From SAR324 cluster bacterium (lineage in GTDB: Bacteria > SAR324 > XYD2-FULL-50-16), in assembly GCA_028280735.1 (NCBI GenBank), contig JANQLH010000101.1:1-57553 (forward strand): 57,553 nucleotides of DNA, given 5' to 3'. Numbering within the stretch: the stretch's first letter is position 1; the number at the start of each line of letters is the position of its first letter. Shown piece after piece: positions 44,741-53,643 of the stretch. A program made the translations under genes and the position numbers. Below the pieces are notes generated by a model. The model worked only from the letters and a program-made list of their open reading frames with translations, made no database searches and was not told where the DNA came from.

Positions 44741-46485
44741 TCAAATCCATCACTAGCGACCATCCTGACTTTAAACCTGTTCATTTGGATCCAAGTGGGT
44801 TTAACCTAATAATTGCAGAGCGCACCAGCAAAGAAACTGACAAGGAATCTCGTAACGGTGCCGGCAAGACATCAATCCTCGAAATTATCCACTTCTGTTT
44901 GGGTAGTAATATACAGAAGGATAACAGTATCCATTCCAAAGCATTAAAAAATCATACTTTTACCCTCGAAGTAATTCTTAATAACCAGCCATACCTTGTC
45001 AGTCGATCTGTTGCTAAAAATGACGAAATAACGATTGAAGGAGATCTTCCCAATCTCGGTTTCGAAACCACACAGGCCCAACATTCAGATCAAATTAATA
45101 TCAAAGTATCCGATTGGAACAAACACTTGGGATACCTTCTTTTTGGTTTACCGGAAGTTAATAAAGGAGAAAAATTTCTACCCACATTCAGAAGTTTATT
45201 CTCCTATTTCATAAGACAAAGTCGAGAGAGTTATATTTCTCCTTTTGAATTTTTTGCCAAACAACAAGAATGGAGCAAACAAGTAAACAATGCATATTTA
45301 CTTGGATTATCCTGGAATTTTCCCAAAAAATGGCAAGAGTTGAAAGATGATGAAAAAACGTTGCAGAATTTGAAGAAAGTAGCAGATAGCAATGTTATTT
45401 CAGATCTCATAGGATCATTAGGAGAGCTAGAAGCCAGAAGGGTGCAATTTGAAGAACAAGTTCGAAAAGGTCAAGAACAGATTAATAGCTTTGAGGTTCA
45501 TCCTCAATACAGAGAAATAGAACAAGAAGCCAATCGACTTGGTTCAGAAATTCTTTCACTAAGTAATCAAAACCGGATTGATCGTAATATGATCACGTAT
45601 TACCAAAAAAGCTTCAAAGAGGAAGCACCGGCATCTAACAATAGCTTGAAGGAGCTCTATGAAGAGTCACAAGTATTGCTTCCCGAAAACGTGATCAAAA
45701 AAATTGATGAAATTGAGGCCTTCCACAAGCAGGTCGTTAGTAACAGAAAATCCTTTTTGGAACTGGAAATACGAGCACTAAATCAGAAAATCGAAGCAAG
45801 AGAAGCACAAATCAAAGATTTAACCAAAAAGAAGTCAGAAAGTTTGAAAATACTAAAATCACATGGAGCTTTAGACGAATATAGCCGACTTCAACAAAGA
45901 CTTTCCAAGCAAATTAATGAGTTGGAAGAGATTAAAAACAAAATTAAAAATCTTAAAAAGTTTAATGAAGGAAAAAGCGCTCTCAAAATCGAAAAAGAGG
46001 AATTACGCCTTAAGGCCTCCATCGATTACGAAGAAAGGGAGGAGATAAGAAGAAAGAGCATCTCCTTGTTCAATTCCAATTCTGAAGCTTTGTATCAGTC
46101 CCCTGGAGAACTAATAATCAACGTTAAATCTACCGGATACGAATTCGATACTGAAATTGAGAGGGCTGGTAGCCAGGGTATCGATTTGATGAAAATCTTC
46201 TGCTATGACCTGATGCTAATCCAGTTATGGTCTCAGAAAGAAAACTCACCAAAAACCCTGATGCATGATAGTACCATCTTTGATGGAGTGGATGAACGCC
46301 AAATCGCCCACGCTCTGGAACTAGTCTGCACCAAATCTCAAGAACATGGCTTTCAATATCTATGCTGCCTCAACTCAGACAATATCCCCTGGAAAGACTT
46401 CAGTTCCGACTTTGATGTCGAATCTTATAAAAGGCTTGAACTAAATGACACAGAAACTGGCGGTCTATTCGGTTTCAGGTTTTAA
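44737..46485 (+). CDS. ABC-3C ABC ATPase, DUF2326-like
   Basis: A 582-residue SMC/RecN-like ATPase, third gene of the cassette. Walker A is NGAGKTSILE near residues 40-46. A hinge-less coiled coil occupies about 190-440 (charged runs such as LEIRALNQKIEAREAQIKDL). The C-terminal nucleotide-binding half has DLMLIQLW and TLMHDSTIFDGVDERQ near 505-520, the Walker B/D-loop signature of the DUF2326 group. There is no membrane segment, so it is not a transporter. In this context it probably senses DNA or an invader-derived structure and controls the HNH effector. The gene ends 41 bp from the convergent MBL gene. Confidence 0.82.
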   Translation: MIKSITSDHPDFKPVHLDPSGFNLIIAERTSKETDKESRNGAGKTSILEIIHFCLGSNIQKDNSIHSKALKNHTFTLEVILNNQPYLVSRSVAKNDEITIEGDLPNLGFETTQAQHSDQINIKVSDWNKHLGYLLFGLPEVNKGEKFLPTFRSLFSYFIRQSRESYISPFEFFAKQQEWSKQVNNAYLLGLSWNFPKKWQELKDDEKTLQNLKKVADSNVISDLIGSLGELEARRVQFEEQVRKGQEQINSFEVHPQYREIEQEANRLGSEILSLSNQNRIDRNMITYYQKSFKEEAPASNNSLKELYEESQVLLPENVIKKIDEIEAFHKQVVSNRKSFLELEIRALNQKIEAREAQIKDLTKKKSESLKILKSHGALDEYSRLQQRLSKQINELEEIKNKIKNLKKFNEGKSALKIEKEELRLKASIDYEEREEIRRKSISLFNSNSEALYQSPGELIINVKSTGYEFDTEIERAGSQGIDLMKIFCYDLMLIQLWSQKENSPKTLMHDSTIFDGVDERQIAHALELVCTKSQEHGFQYLCCLNSDNIPWKDFSSDFDVESYKRLELNDTETGGLFGFRF

Positions 46486-46526
46486 ACAGATACGCCGCGA
46501 ATCAGTATATATCCTCACTTTTATTG

Positions 46527-47474
46527 CTACCCCCTTTCAAGCTTCTCCACGTAAGCAATCACACCTTGGATATTTAACATGATATCGTTATCCAGAGTTT
46601 CTTTTTCCGGGATATCTCCTTTAACACCGAGAGCAGCCAACTCGGAATAAAGCCTTTCCTTGATAAAAACGAAGAGTTTTTCAAAGGATCTCTCCTTTTG
46701 ATAGTGCTTTGCACAATCATTTCCAAAAAAACAGACCAGCTTTTTAGCCTGCTGAAGTAAAGCCACCCCGTTTTCTGCCATGCCGTAATGGGTGAAATAG
46801 ATTTTTTCCGGATGAAGGTTGATCAGACGATCCGTAGTCTTTTCCATGATTTCAGGGACAAACTGGGTCGGAGCGGTAACAGGAAGGCAAAAGGATATTC
46901 CTTGGTCATCGTATAGTTGGCGAAAAAACATACCGGCATTGTCACCTGAAAAGATACCTTTACTGACCGGATCATCTATGACGAAATGATGAAACGCATG
47001 CCCGGGGGTGTCCAGAAATGTCAGAACTCTATTGTTCCCAAGATCCAATGTATCTCCATCTTCCATCACTTTAATTCGTTCTTCGGATACGGGAAGGATG
47101 GGATTAAACAATTGATCAAACAAATCGCCGTATACCTGCCTGGCCCCGGCAATCAGCTTTTCCGGATCAGCCATATGCTTGGCACCCCTTTGGTGAACCA
47201 AAAGAGTGGCGTTAGGGCATTGCTCCATCAATAACCCCGCACCGCCGGCATGATCCAGATGGATATGAGTCACGGCAATGTAATCAATTTGCCCGAGCTG
47301 AATGTTCAACTCTTCAAGAGAAGCCTGAATAACAGAATTAGAGGGGGCAGCGCCTGTTTCAACCAGAATGGTCTTCTCTTCTTTTATAATATAGCCGGTG
47401 GAGCGATAGATGGTTTTTAAGTCAACCAACGGAATCTGAAAGATGTTGTGACCAAGTGATTCAGTTAATGGCAT
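46527..47474 (-). CDS. MBL-fold metallohydrolase
   Basis: A 315-residue metallo-beta-lactamase-fold hydrolase of unknown substrate. The metal site is complete: VTHIHLDHAGG (HxHxDH), LDTPGHAFHHFV (His), GIFSGDNAG (Asp) and YFTHYG (His). A helical C-terminal domain of about 90 residues follows. An N-terminal PLVDLKTIYRSTGYIIKEEKTILVETG segment is typical of glyoxalase-II-like and related family members. It is convergent with the ABC-3C ATPase gene and has no functional partner nearby. Confidence 0.88.
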   Translation of the reverse strand: MPLTESLGHNIFQIPLVDLKTIYRSTGYIIKEEKTILVETGAAPSNSVIQASLEELNIQLGQIDYIAVTHIHLDHAGGAGLLMEQCPNATLLVHQRGAKHMADPEKLIAGARQVYGDLFDQLFNPILPVSEERIKVMEDGDTLDLGNNRVLTFLDTPGHAFHHFVIDDPVSKGIFSGDNAGMFFRQLYDDQGISFCLPVTAPTQFVPEIMEKTTDRLINLHPEKIYFTHYGMAENGVALLQQAKKLVCFFGNDCAKHYQKERSFEKLFVFIKERLYSELAALGVKGDIPEKETLDNDIMLNIQGVIAYVEKLERG

Positions 47475-47554
47475 GATATTACCGGTAAAATTGTTGATAT
47501 CTCAGGATGCGTTCACATAGCACCAAGAATGATCAATTGAAAGGATTGATTATT

Positions 47555-47800
47555 TTAACGTTTGTCATACAACTCATCTCTCTTTAGCTTTACTTTGCCT
47601 TTAGTACCAAGATTGTAGCCGGTTTTTAAAAGCTTTAGCTGTCTGTTCTTGGTTTTACTATATCCGTCAGTTTCTCGAACACGTTGTTCCGGAGTTTCCC
47701 TCAGCAGTTCACTAAGGGACTTATCCAATGTAGCTGCAAGTATTTTTGCCTTTTTTAACAGGCGCTTAGGTATTGACATTGTCAAGTTTTGCCTTTCCAT
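47555..47800 (-). CDS. Orphan VapB-like antitoxin
   Basis: I start this at the ATG at 47800 (MERQNLTMSIP), which has AAGG six or so bases upstream, giving 81 residues rather than 121. The N-terminus is a ribbon-helix-helix-like DNA-binding region (NLTMSIPKRLLKKAKILAA, LSELLRE). The C-terminus (KLLKTGYNLGTKGKVKLKRDELYDKR, taken in part) resembles the tail of VapB antitoxins that precede PIN-domain toxins. No toxin follows: an overlapping ATG is in the usual place but reaches a stop after 11 codons. It is probably a remnant of a toxin-antitoxin pair that may still bind DNA. Confidence 0.7.
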   Translation of the reverse strand: MERQNLTMSIPKRLLKKAKILAATLDKSLSELLRETPEQRVRETDGYSKTKNRQLKLLKTGYNLGTKGKVKLKRDELYDKR

Positions 47801-48185
47801 AAAAAACCTTCTTAGTCTATTCGGTTTATTCACATTTTTATGTGATTCACGATTTAATGTAAAACGTTTTGTGGCATTATCGCAAAGTGGATGACTTATC
47901 CCTTCGGGCATAACGACCAACTTTTGGAATCAAACCGACGAGAGACATAAAAGCCTTTTTGAAGCCACAGAAGATATACTTAGTCTTTAAAAGTGGCAAT
48001 TCAAAATCTTGCAAATCAGCGAGGTGAGAAATCTTTTAGACTATGAAAGATAGTCATATCTCGTATGAAAAATTTTAATTATACTTAGGTCACGCTATCT
48101 GGTATTGATATACAAAATGGTGAATATCACCAAAGGCTTGATAACTCGCTTGTAATTGTTAAACCATTCTAAAAGGAGACAGCTT
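47801..48185. other. Intergenic region between antitoxin and pruA
   Basis: 385 bp between divergent genes. A small hairpin, GACTAT-GAAAG-ATAGTC, lies at 48039-48055. A strong Shine-Dalgarno AAAAGGAG at 48171-48178 serves pruA. No other feature was recognised. Confidence 0.5.
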
Positions 48186-49826
48186 ATGTCTTTAGGAATT
48201 TTTAATGTACCGGATCCCAGAAACGAGGACGTTCGATCTTATTTACCCGGATCAGCAGAAAAAGCTGCGCTGAAAAAAGAACTTGAAAAGCAGAAAAATA
48301 ATCCTGTTGAGATTCCGCTGGTCATAGGCGGTGAAGCGGTTAAAACGGGAAATACTGTAGATATCAAGGCACCCCATGATCTTTCCGTAAAGCTTGGTAC
48401 TTTTGATCAGGCAGGAGAAAAGGAGATTAATCAGGCTATCGATTGCGCTTTGGAAGCCAGAAAAACCTGGTGTAAAACTACTCCTGAAGACCGGGCATCC
48501 ATATTCCTGAAAGCCGCCGACCTTCTGGCAGGGCCGTATCGCGATGTTCTTAACGCATCTACCATGTTGGGACAGAGCAAAAATGTCTTTCAATCGGAAA
48601 TCGAAGCGGCTTGTGAGCTGGCAGACTTCTGGAGATTCAATGTCGCCTACATGATGGATGTCTATAAAAACCAGCCTCCCGTGAGTCCGGCAGGTATGTG
48701 GAATCGTTCAACCTATCGACCATTGGAAGGATTTGTTTTTGCCGTTACTCCGTTTAATTTTACGGCTATCGGGGGCAACCTGCCGACGGCACCGGCGCTC
48801 ATGGGTAATGTCTGCGTCTGGAAACCATCCAGTACGGCCGTTCTCAGTAACTACTATTTAATGGAGCTGTTTAAGGAAGCCGGTCTTCCCGACGGTGTCA
48901 TCAATTTCGTTCCCGGCAAAGGCAGAACCGTAGGAGATCCTATCTTGGCAAGTCCGTATTTTGCGGGTATCCATTTTACAGGATCAACAGCCACCTTTAA
49001 TTCCATGTGGAAGACGATCGGCGAAAACCTGAGTAAAGGACTCTACAAGACTTATCCTCGCATAGTAGGCGAAACCGGTGGGAAGGATTTTGTATTTGCT
49101 CATCCTGATTCAGATGTGACGTCACTCTCGGTAGCATTAATCAGGGGCGCTTATGAATACCAAGGCCAGAAATGTTCCGCCGCTAGCAGGGCTTATATCC
49201 CGGAATCGATCTGGCCGGACGTTCAAGATAATCTAAAGCAGATGATCTCCGAAATCAAAATGGGTGACGTTTGTGATTTCGATACCTTCATGGCCGCTGT
49301 TATCGACAAAGCCTCATTTGATAACATCGCGTCCTACATCGATTATGCTAAAAAAGCCGACGATGCCGAGATTGTTGCAGGCGGTGAATATGATGATTCC
49401 AAGGGATATTTTGTACAACCAACAGTGATTCTCACTACCAATCCCAAGTTCAAATCCATGGAAGAAGAGATTTTCGGTCCCATACTGACGGTTTACGTCT
49501 ACAAAGACAGCGAAATCGATGCGACCCTGGATCTGCTGGATGAAACCAGTCCTTATGCCTTAACCGGCTCCATTTTTGGAAAGGATAGGTTAGCACTGGC
49601 CAAAGCTGCAGACCGATTGGAAAACGCCGCAGGTAATTTTTATATTAATGACAAACCAACCGGTGCAGTGGTTGGCCAACAACCATTCGGTGGTGCACGA
49701 GCAAGTGGAACCAATGATAAGGCGGGCAGCATTCTGAATCTTTTACGCTGGGTGAGCCCAAGGGCTATCAAGGAAACGTTTGTTCCTCCCACAGATTTCA
49801 AATACCCCCACATGGCAGAAAAGTAA
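48186..49826 (+). CDS. pruA: L-glutamate gamma-semialdehyde dehydrogenase
   Basis: Oxidises glutamate semialdehyde (pyrroline-5-carboxylate) to glutamate in proline breakdown. I start it at ATG 48186, seven bases after AAAAGGAG, ten codons inside the longest open frame; this gives 546 residues, typical of the monofunctional enzyme. Seen: FNFTAIGGNLPTAPALMGN, VCVWKPSS, HFTGSTATF, the general-base Glu in VGETGGKDF and the catalytic Cys in YEYQGQKCSAASR. The C-terminal QQPFGGARASGTNDKAGS is also typical. No proline dehydrogenase (putA/prodH) gene is adjacent. Confidence 0.96.
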   Translation: MSLGIFNVPDPRNEDVRSYLPGSAEKAALKKELEKQKNNPVEIPLVIGGEAVKTGNTVDIKAPHDLSVKLGTFDQAGEKEINQAIDCALEARKTWCKTTPEDRASIFLKAADLLAGPYRDVLNASTMLGQSKNVFQSEIEAACELADFWRFNVAYMMDVYKNQPPVSPAGMWNRSTYRPLEGFVFAVTPFNFTAIGGNLPTAPALMGNVCVWKPSSTAVLSNYYLMELFKEAGLPDGVINFVPGKGRTVGDPILASPYFAGIHFTGSTATFNSMWKTIGENLSKGLYKTYPRIVGETGGKDFVFAHPDSDVTSLSVALIRGAYEYQGQKCSAASRAYIPESIWPDVQDNLKQMISEIKMGDVCDFDTFMAAVIDKASFDNIASYIDYAKKADDAEIVAGGEYDDSKGYFVQPTVILTTNPKFKSMEEEIFGPILTVYVYKDSEIDATLDLLDETSPYALTGSIFGKDRLALAKAADRLENAAGNFYINDKPTGAVVGQQPFGGARASGTNDKAGSILNLLRWVSPRAIKETFVPPTDFKYPHMAEK

Positions 49827-50020
49827 CGGCTGCAGAAAGAGGTTGGGCACAATCGCCCTTCCTCACTCCCTGAAAAGACATTCTTCAGTTCTCCCCATTC
49901 CTGATCACCTGTTTATCAAACCATCTTCCCAATTGCGAAATCTCCGGTGGCAGACTAAGATAGGGTTATCCTTGGTCGCAATAAATTATAGTTAAGAAAG
50001 CATTTTTTCCGGAAGATATT

Positions 50021-51085
50021 ATGGACTTATTTCGAGCCGAGTACTGGCACTTGAACCCGGATGGAAAAATCGAATGTGAAGTCTGCCCCAGGGCTTGCAA
50101 ATTAAAAGATGGGCAACGAGGCTTGTGTTTTGTCAGACAGCGAATCGGCTCACAAATGGTGTTGACTACCTATGGTCGAAGTAGCGGATTTTGCATCGAT
50201 CCTGTGGAAAAGAAACCTCTGAACCATTTCTATCCGGGTTCCCCGATTTTGTCTTTTGGAACCGCCGGCTGTAATCTCTCCTGCAAGTTTTGCCAGAATT
50301 GGGATCTTGCCGCCTCAAAGGATTTTGACCGGATGACCGACAAGGCATCTCCCATGGCAATCGCCCAGGCAGCCAAGGATCATGGTTGTTCCAGTGTGGC
50401 GTTGACTTATAATGATCCTGTTATCTTTCTTGAATATGGAAGAGATGTGGCCCGGGCTTGTCATGAACTCGGCATCAAAGTGGTGGCTGTTACCAATGCT
50501 TACATCTGGAAACAAGCGAGAAAAGATTTCTTTTCCTTTATCGATGCAGCCAATGTGGATCTTAAAGCCTTTACCAACGATTTTTATAAAACTTTGACCG
50601 GAGGAGATTTACAAACGGTTCTGGATACGCTGGTTTACCTGAAACAAGAGACAAATGTCTGGATTGAACTGACCACCTTGATCATTCCGGGGGAAAACGA
50701 CAGTAAAAAGGAGCTGACTGAACTCTCCCAATGGGTGGTAAAAGAGTTGGGGCCCGAGACACCTATCCACTTTTCCGCTTTCCATCCCGATTTTAAAATG
50801 AGAGGCAAGTCAGCCACATCACTTGATACCCTGGTTGCTGCACGTGAAATCGCACTGGATCAAGGCTTGTTTTATGTCTACACAGGCAATGTTTATTACT
50901 CACCTGGTGACACAACCTATTGCAAAAGCTGTGGGAAACCTTTAATTGAAAGAGATTGGTATAATTTGACTTTTTATCGGCTGGATCCCAATGCCAACTG
51001 CATTTATTGCGGAACAAAAATCGCAGGGAGATTCGCTTCCACACACGGTCATTGGGGGTCTAAACGAAGACCTATTAGGGTTTAA
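50021..51085 (+). CDS. amrS: AmmeMemoRadiSam-type radical SAM protein
   Basis: A 354-residue radical SAM enzyme of the AmmeMemoRadiSam system, whose chemistry is not established. The SAM cluster motif is GCNLSCKFCQNWDLA. The N-terminus has CEVCPRACKLKDGQRGLC, and the C-terminus adds two CxxC pairs (TYCKSCGKPL and NCIYCGTKI). VDLKAFTNDFYKTLTGG and HFSAFHPDFKM are family features. Pyruvate-formate-lyase-activase-like annotation would be the older name. The usual AMMECR1 and MEMO partner genes are absent here. Confidence 0.93.
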   Translation: MDLFRAEYWHLNPDGKIECEVCPRACKLKDGQRGLCFVRQRIGSQMVLTTYGRSSGFCIDPVEKKPLNHFYPGSPILSFGTAGCNLSCKFCQNWDLAASKDFDRMTDKASPMAIAQAAKDHGCSSVALTYNDPVIFLEYGRDVARACHELGIKVVAVTNAYIWKQARKDFFSFIDAANVDLKAFTNDFYKTLTGGDLQTVLDTLVYLKQETNVWIELTTLIIPGENDSKKELTELSQWVVKELGPETPIHFSAFHPDFKMRGKSATSLDTLVAAREIALDQGLFYVYTGNVYYSPGDTTYCKSCGKPLIERDWYNLTFYRLDPNANCIYCGTKIAGRFASTHGHWGSKRRPIRV

Positions 51086-51300
51086 AATTGGGTGTTACAT
51101 TAAGTATCAAACGATCAAATTGAGTCAAGTTCCGATCATTTTGATAGCCTTGTGAGCAGCCTGACTCTTTGTCATTCCAGTCTGGAAGGGTATCAATTAT
51201 TGCAGATCAGAAAGCTCTCCGATATCTCTCCTAAGTCAAATATCTAAAACATATTAATTAAAGACATTTTAATCATTTAATTATCATCCGGGAGTTGGAT

Positions 51301-52581
51301 ATGAGCCAATTTATCGTGAATGGTGGTAACAAACTACAAGGAAGTATTGTTCCATCGGGAAACAAAAACGAAGCGTTGCCGGTACTAGCTGCTGTCTTGT
51401 TAACGGAAGATCCTGTCACCATTCACAATATTCCGGATATTGGTGATATCGGCAGCATGAAATCGATCCTGGAGGAGTTGGGAGTATCGATCACTTTCCA
51501 AGGAGAAAACTCATACCGGTTCGATTCATCCAACCTGATAACCTCCAATCCCAATAGACAGCTTTCCGAATCCATTCGTGGCTCGTTTCTGCTGATATCT
51601 CCGTTGCTGCATCGCTTTAAAAAAGCAAAAGTCTATATTCCCGGGGGAGATTCCATCGGCCGAAGACGACTTGACACACACATTATTGCCCTGGAGCAGC
51701 TTGGAGCAGAAATCAACAGGGAAAACGGCAGTTTTAACGTCAACGCCAATTCGCTGAAAGGCGCGGATATTTTATTGGATGAAGCCAGTGTGATGGCGAC
51801 CGAAAATATCATTATGGCAGCAGTATTGGCAGAAGGAATCACCACTTTATACAACGCTGCTTGCGAACCGCACGTTCAAGGATTGTGCAACCTGCTGAAC
51901 GCCATGGGAGCGAATATTCAAGGCATTGGCAGTAACAGGCTGATCATAGAAGGCGTTGAGAAATTAAACGGTTGTGAGCATACCATTAAATCCGATCATA
52001 CTGAAGTGGGGTCCTTGATAGGTCTGGCGGCCGTAACAAACAGTGAAATTACCATTGAAAACGCCGGGGTGGAAAACCTGGGATTAATCCTGCACTTTTT
52101 TGAAAAGCTGGGAGTGAAAACAGAAATTAACGGAAGCAGTCTTTTGGTTCCCGCAAACCAGGAACTGGTTATCCAAAGCGATATCGACCAGTCAATTCCC
52201 AAAATCGATGATGCTCCCTGGCCCGGTTTTCCTGCGGATTTAACAAGTATCATGACGGTTGTGGCAACCCAGTGTAAAGGAACCGTGTTGATTTTTGAAA
52301 AACTGTTTGAAAGCAGATTGTTCTGGATTGATGGCCTGCTCAGAATGGGAGCCAAGATTGTCCTCTGTGATCCCCATCGCGCTGTTGTTGTCGGACCGGC
52401 CAAATTAACGGCAACCCCGCTTTCCAGTCCTGATATTCGTGCGGGGATGGCGTTGTTAATCGCCGCACTTTGCGCCGAAGGAACCAGTGAAATTCAGAAT
52501 ATTCAACAGATCGACAGAGGTTACGCTCGCATAGATGAAAGATTAAATGCCCTGGGTGCTGATATTCAAAGGGTGGCTTGA
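51301..52581 (+). CDS. murA: UDP-N-acetylglucosamine 1-carboxyvinyltransferase, Asp-type
   Basis: MurA adds enolpyruvate to UDP-GlcNAc, the first committed step of peptidoglycan synthesis. I start at ATG 51301, six bases after GGGAG (51290-51294), giving 426 residues. Seen: SGNKNEALPVLAAVLL (catalytic Lys), HIIALEQLGAEI, DDAPWPGFPADL, SPDIRAGMALLIAAL (catalytic Arg) and IDRGYARIDERLNALGA. The loop residue equivalent to E. coli Cys115 is Asp117 (IPGGDSIGRRRLDTH), the change known to give fosfomycin-insensitive MurA in other bacteria. A degraded higA follows. Confidence 0.93.
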   Translation: MSQFIVNGGNKLQGSIVPSGNKNEALPVLAAVLLTEDPVTIHNIPDIGDIGSMKSILEELGVSITFQGENSYRFDSSNLITSNPNRQLSESIRGSFLLISPLLHRFKKAKVYIPGGDSIGRRRLDTHIIALEQLGAEINRENGSFNVNANSLKGADILLDEASVMATENIIMAAVLAEGITTLYNAACEPHVQGLCNLLNAMGANIQGIGSNRLIIEGVEKLNGCEHTIKSDHTEVGSLIGLAAVTNSEITIENAGVENLGLILHFFEKLGVKTEINGSSLLVPANQELVIQSDIDQSIPKIDDAPWPGFPADLTSIMTVVATQCKGTVLIFEKLFESRLFWIDGLLRMGAKIVLCDPHRAVVVGPAKLTATPLSSPDIRAGMALLIAALCAEGTSEIQNIQQIDRGYARIDERLNALGADIQRVA

Positions 52582-52686
52582 ATTATTGAAACATTGCAAA
52601 TGACCACGTTTTCACGTTGAGTTTGTATCCAAAATCGCTGTCGCGTATTGTGCAATATCTATATAATTGTGAGATGATTATCTTTT

Positions 52687-52977
52687 ATGAATACGCACAA
52701 CCCAACTCATCCGGGCGAGTTTATGCGGGAAGTATATTAGGAGCCCTTTCAAGTCAGTTATAGAACCGTGGCCAAAAAGCTCCGAGTTGCTCCTTCCACG
52801 TTTAACAGCTCGAAAAAGGAGCAGGGCAACATCAACTCTGAAATGGCTTTGCGTTTTTTTTTAATAGTATTGGGTAGGTCGACGGAACGCTGGATAGCAA
52901 AGCAAAGTAGTTATAATCATTGGGTTGCCGGGCAGAAAATTAACTTGGATGATGTTGAGATACTTGCCGTGGTATAG
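52687..52977 (+). pseudogene. Broken HigA-type antitoxin
   Basis: From ATG 52687 the frame reads MNTHNPTHPGEFMREVY, a clear match to the start of HigA/VapI-type antitoxins, then hits TAG at 52738-52740. It continues in the same frame with EPFQVSYRTVAKKLRVAPST, INSEMALRF and GRSTERWIAKQSSYNHW to a stop at 52977. The helix-turn-helix region is partly altered and a T-tract in it may hide an indel. No higB toxin lies upstream. This is a decaying toxin-antitoxin remnant, the second such remnant in the window. Confidence 0.85.
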
Positions 52978-53018
52978 TTCTTCCTGCCCGTATAACCAAA
53001 ATTTATTTACAAAGTAAC

Positions 53019-53642
53019 ATGCTAATCACATTCGAAGGGATCGATGCTTGTGGCAAATCGACCCAGATGGAACTGCTGGCAGAAAGGCTGGAAAAAGAAG
53101 GGCTGGACGTCATTAAAGCGCGTCAACCTGGCGGAACGTCTATCGGGCAGGCTATTCGCAAGATACTACTCGATCCGTCCAATACGGAAATGACTCCCGA
53201 AACCGAGGTCTTGCTTTACGTGGCCGACCGACTACAGCACATCGAACAAGTCATTAAACCGGCTCTGAAAGAACAAAAGATCGTACTTTGCGATAGGTAC
53301 CATGACACCGCCGTAGCTTATCAGGGGGCCGGCAGACAACGCGATCTTACCTGGTTAAAACCGATTGAGGATAAATTTATCCAAGTACCTGATTTGACCC
53401 TTTATTTTGATATAACCGTAGCAACCTCCCAGGCCAGACTGGAGGAACGAAACAAGGCTTTGGACCAGGAAAACTGCAGATTGGAACAGGAGGATGTCGA
53501 CTTTTTTAACCGAATACGCTCTGCCTATAAATCCCTTGCAGAGAGAGAACCGCAACGATTTGTTATTGTGGATGCCGAAGGCTCTATTGAGAGTATTCAG
53601 GAAGAAGTCGTTCAAATAGTCTTGCAACGATTAGGGAAATAA
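53019..53642 (+). CDS. tmk: Thymidylate kinase
   Basis: Phosphorylates dTMP to dTDP. The P-loop is FEGIDACGKSTQMELL, with Cys in place of the commoner Gly-Ala. The DR motif is VLCDRYHDTAVAYQGAGR, and the lid region (LEERNKALDQENCRLEQED) follows. 207 residues is normal. holB starts 1 bp after the stop, the common tmk-holB pair. Confidence 0.97.
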   Translation: MLITFEGIDACGKSTQMELLAERLEKEGLDVIKARQPGGTSIGQAIRKILLDPSNTEMTPETEVLLYVADRLQHIEQVIKPALKEQKIVLCDRYHDTAVAYQGAGRQRDLTWLKPIEDKFIQVPDLTLYFDITVATSQARLEERNKALDQENCRLEQEDVDFFNRIRSAYKSLAEREPQRFVIVDAEGSIESIQEEVVQIVLQRLGK

Positions 53643-53643
53643 A

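Noticed and set aside
47801..47920. Longer N-terminus for the VapB-like antitoxin
   Set aside because: Antitoxin similarity begins at the Met at 47800, which has its own AAGG site; upstream residues look random.
50836..50851. parS-like sequence TGCTGCACGTGAAATC inside the radical SAM gene
   Set aside because: Three mismatches to the consensus, within coding sequence; not distinguishable from chance.
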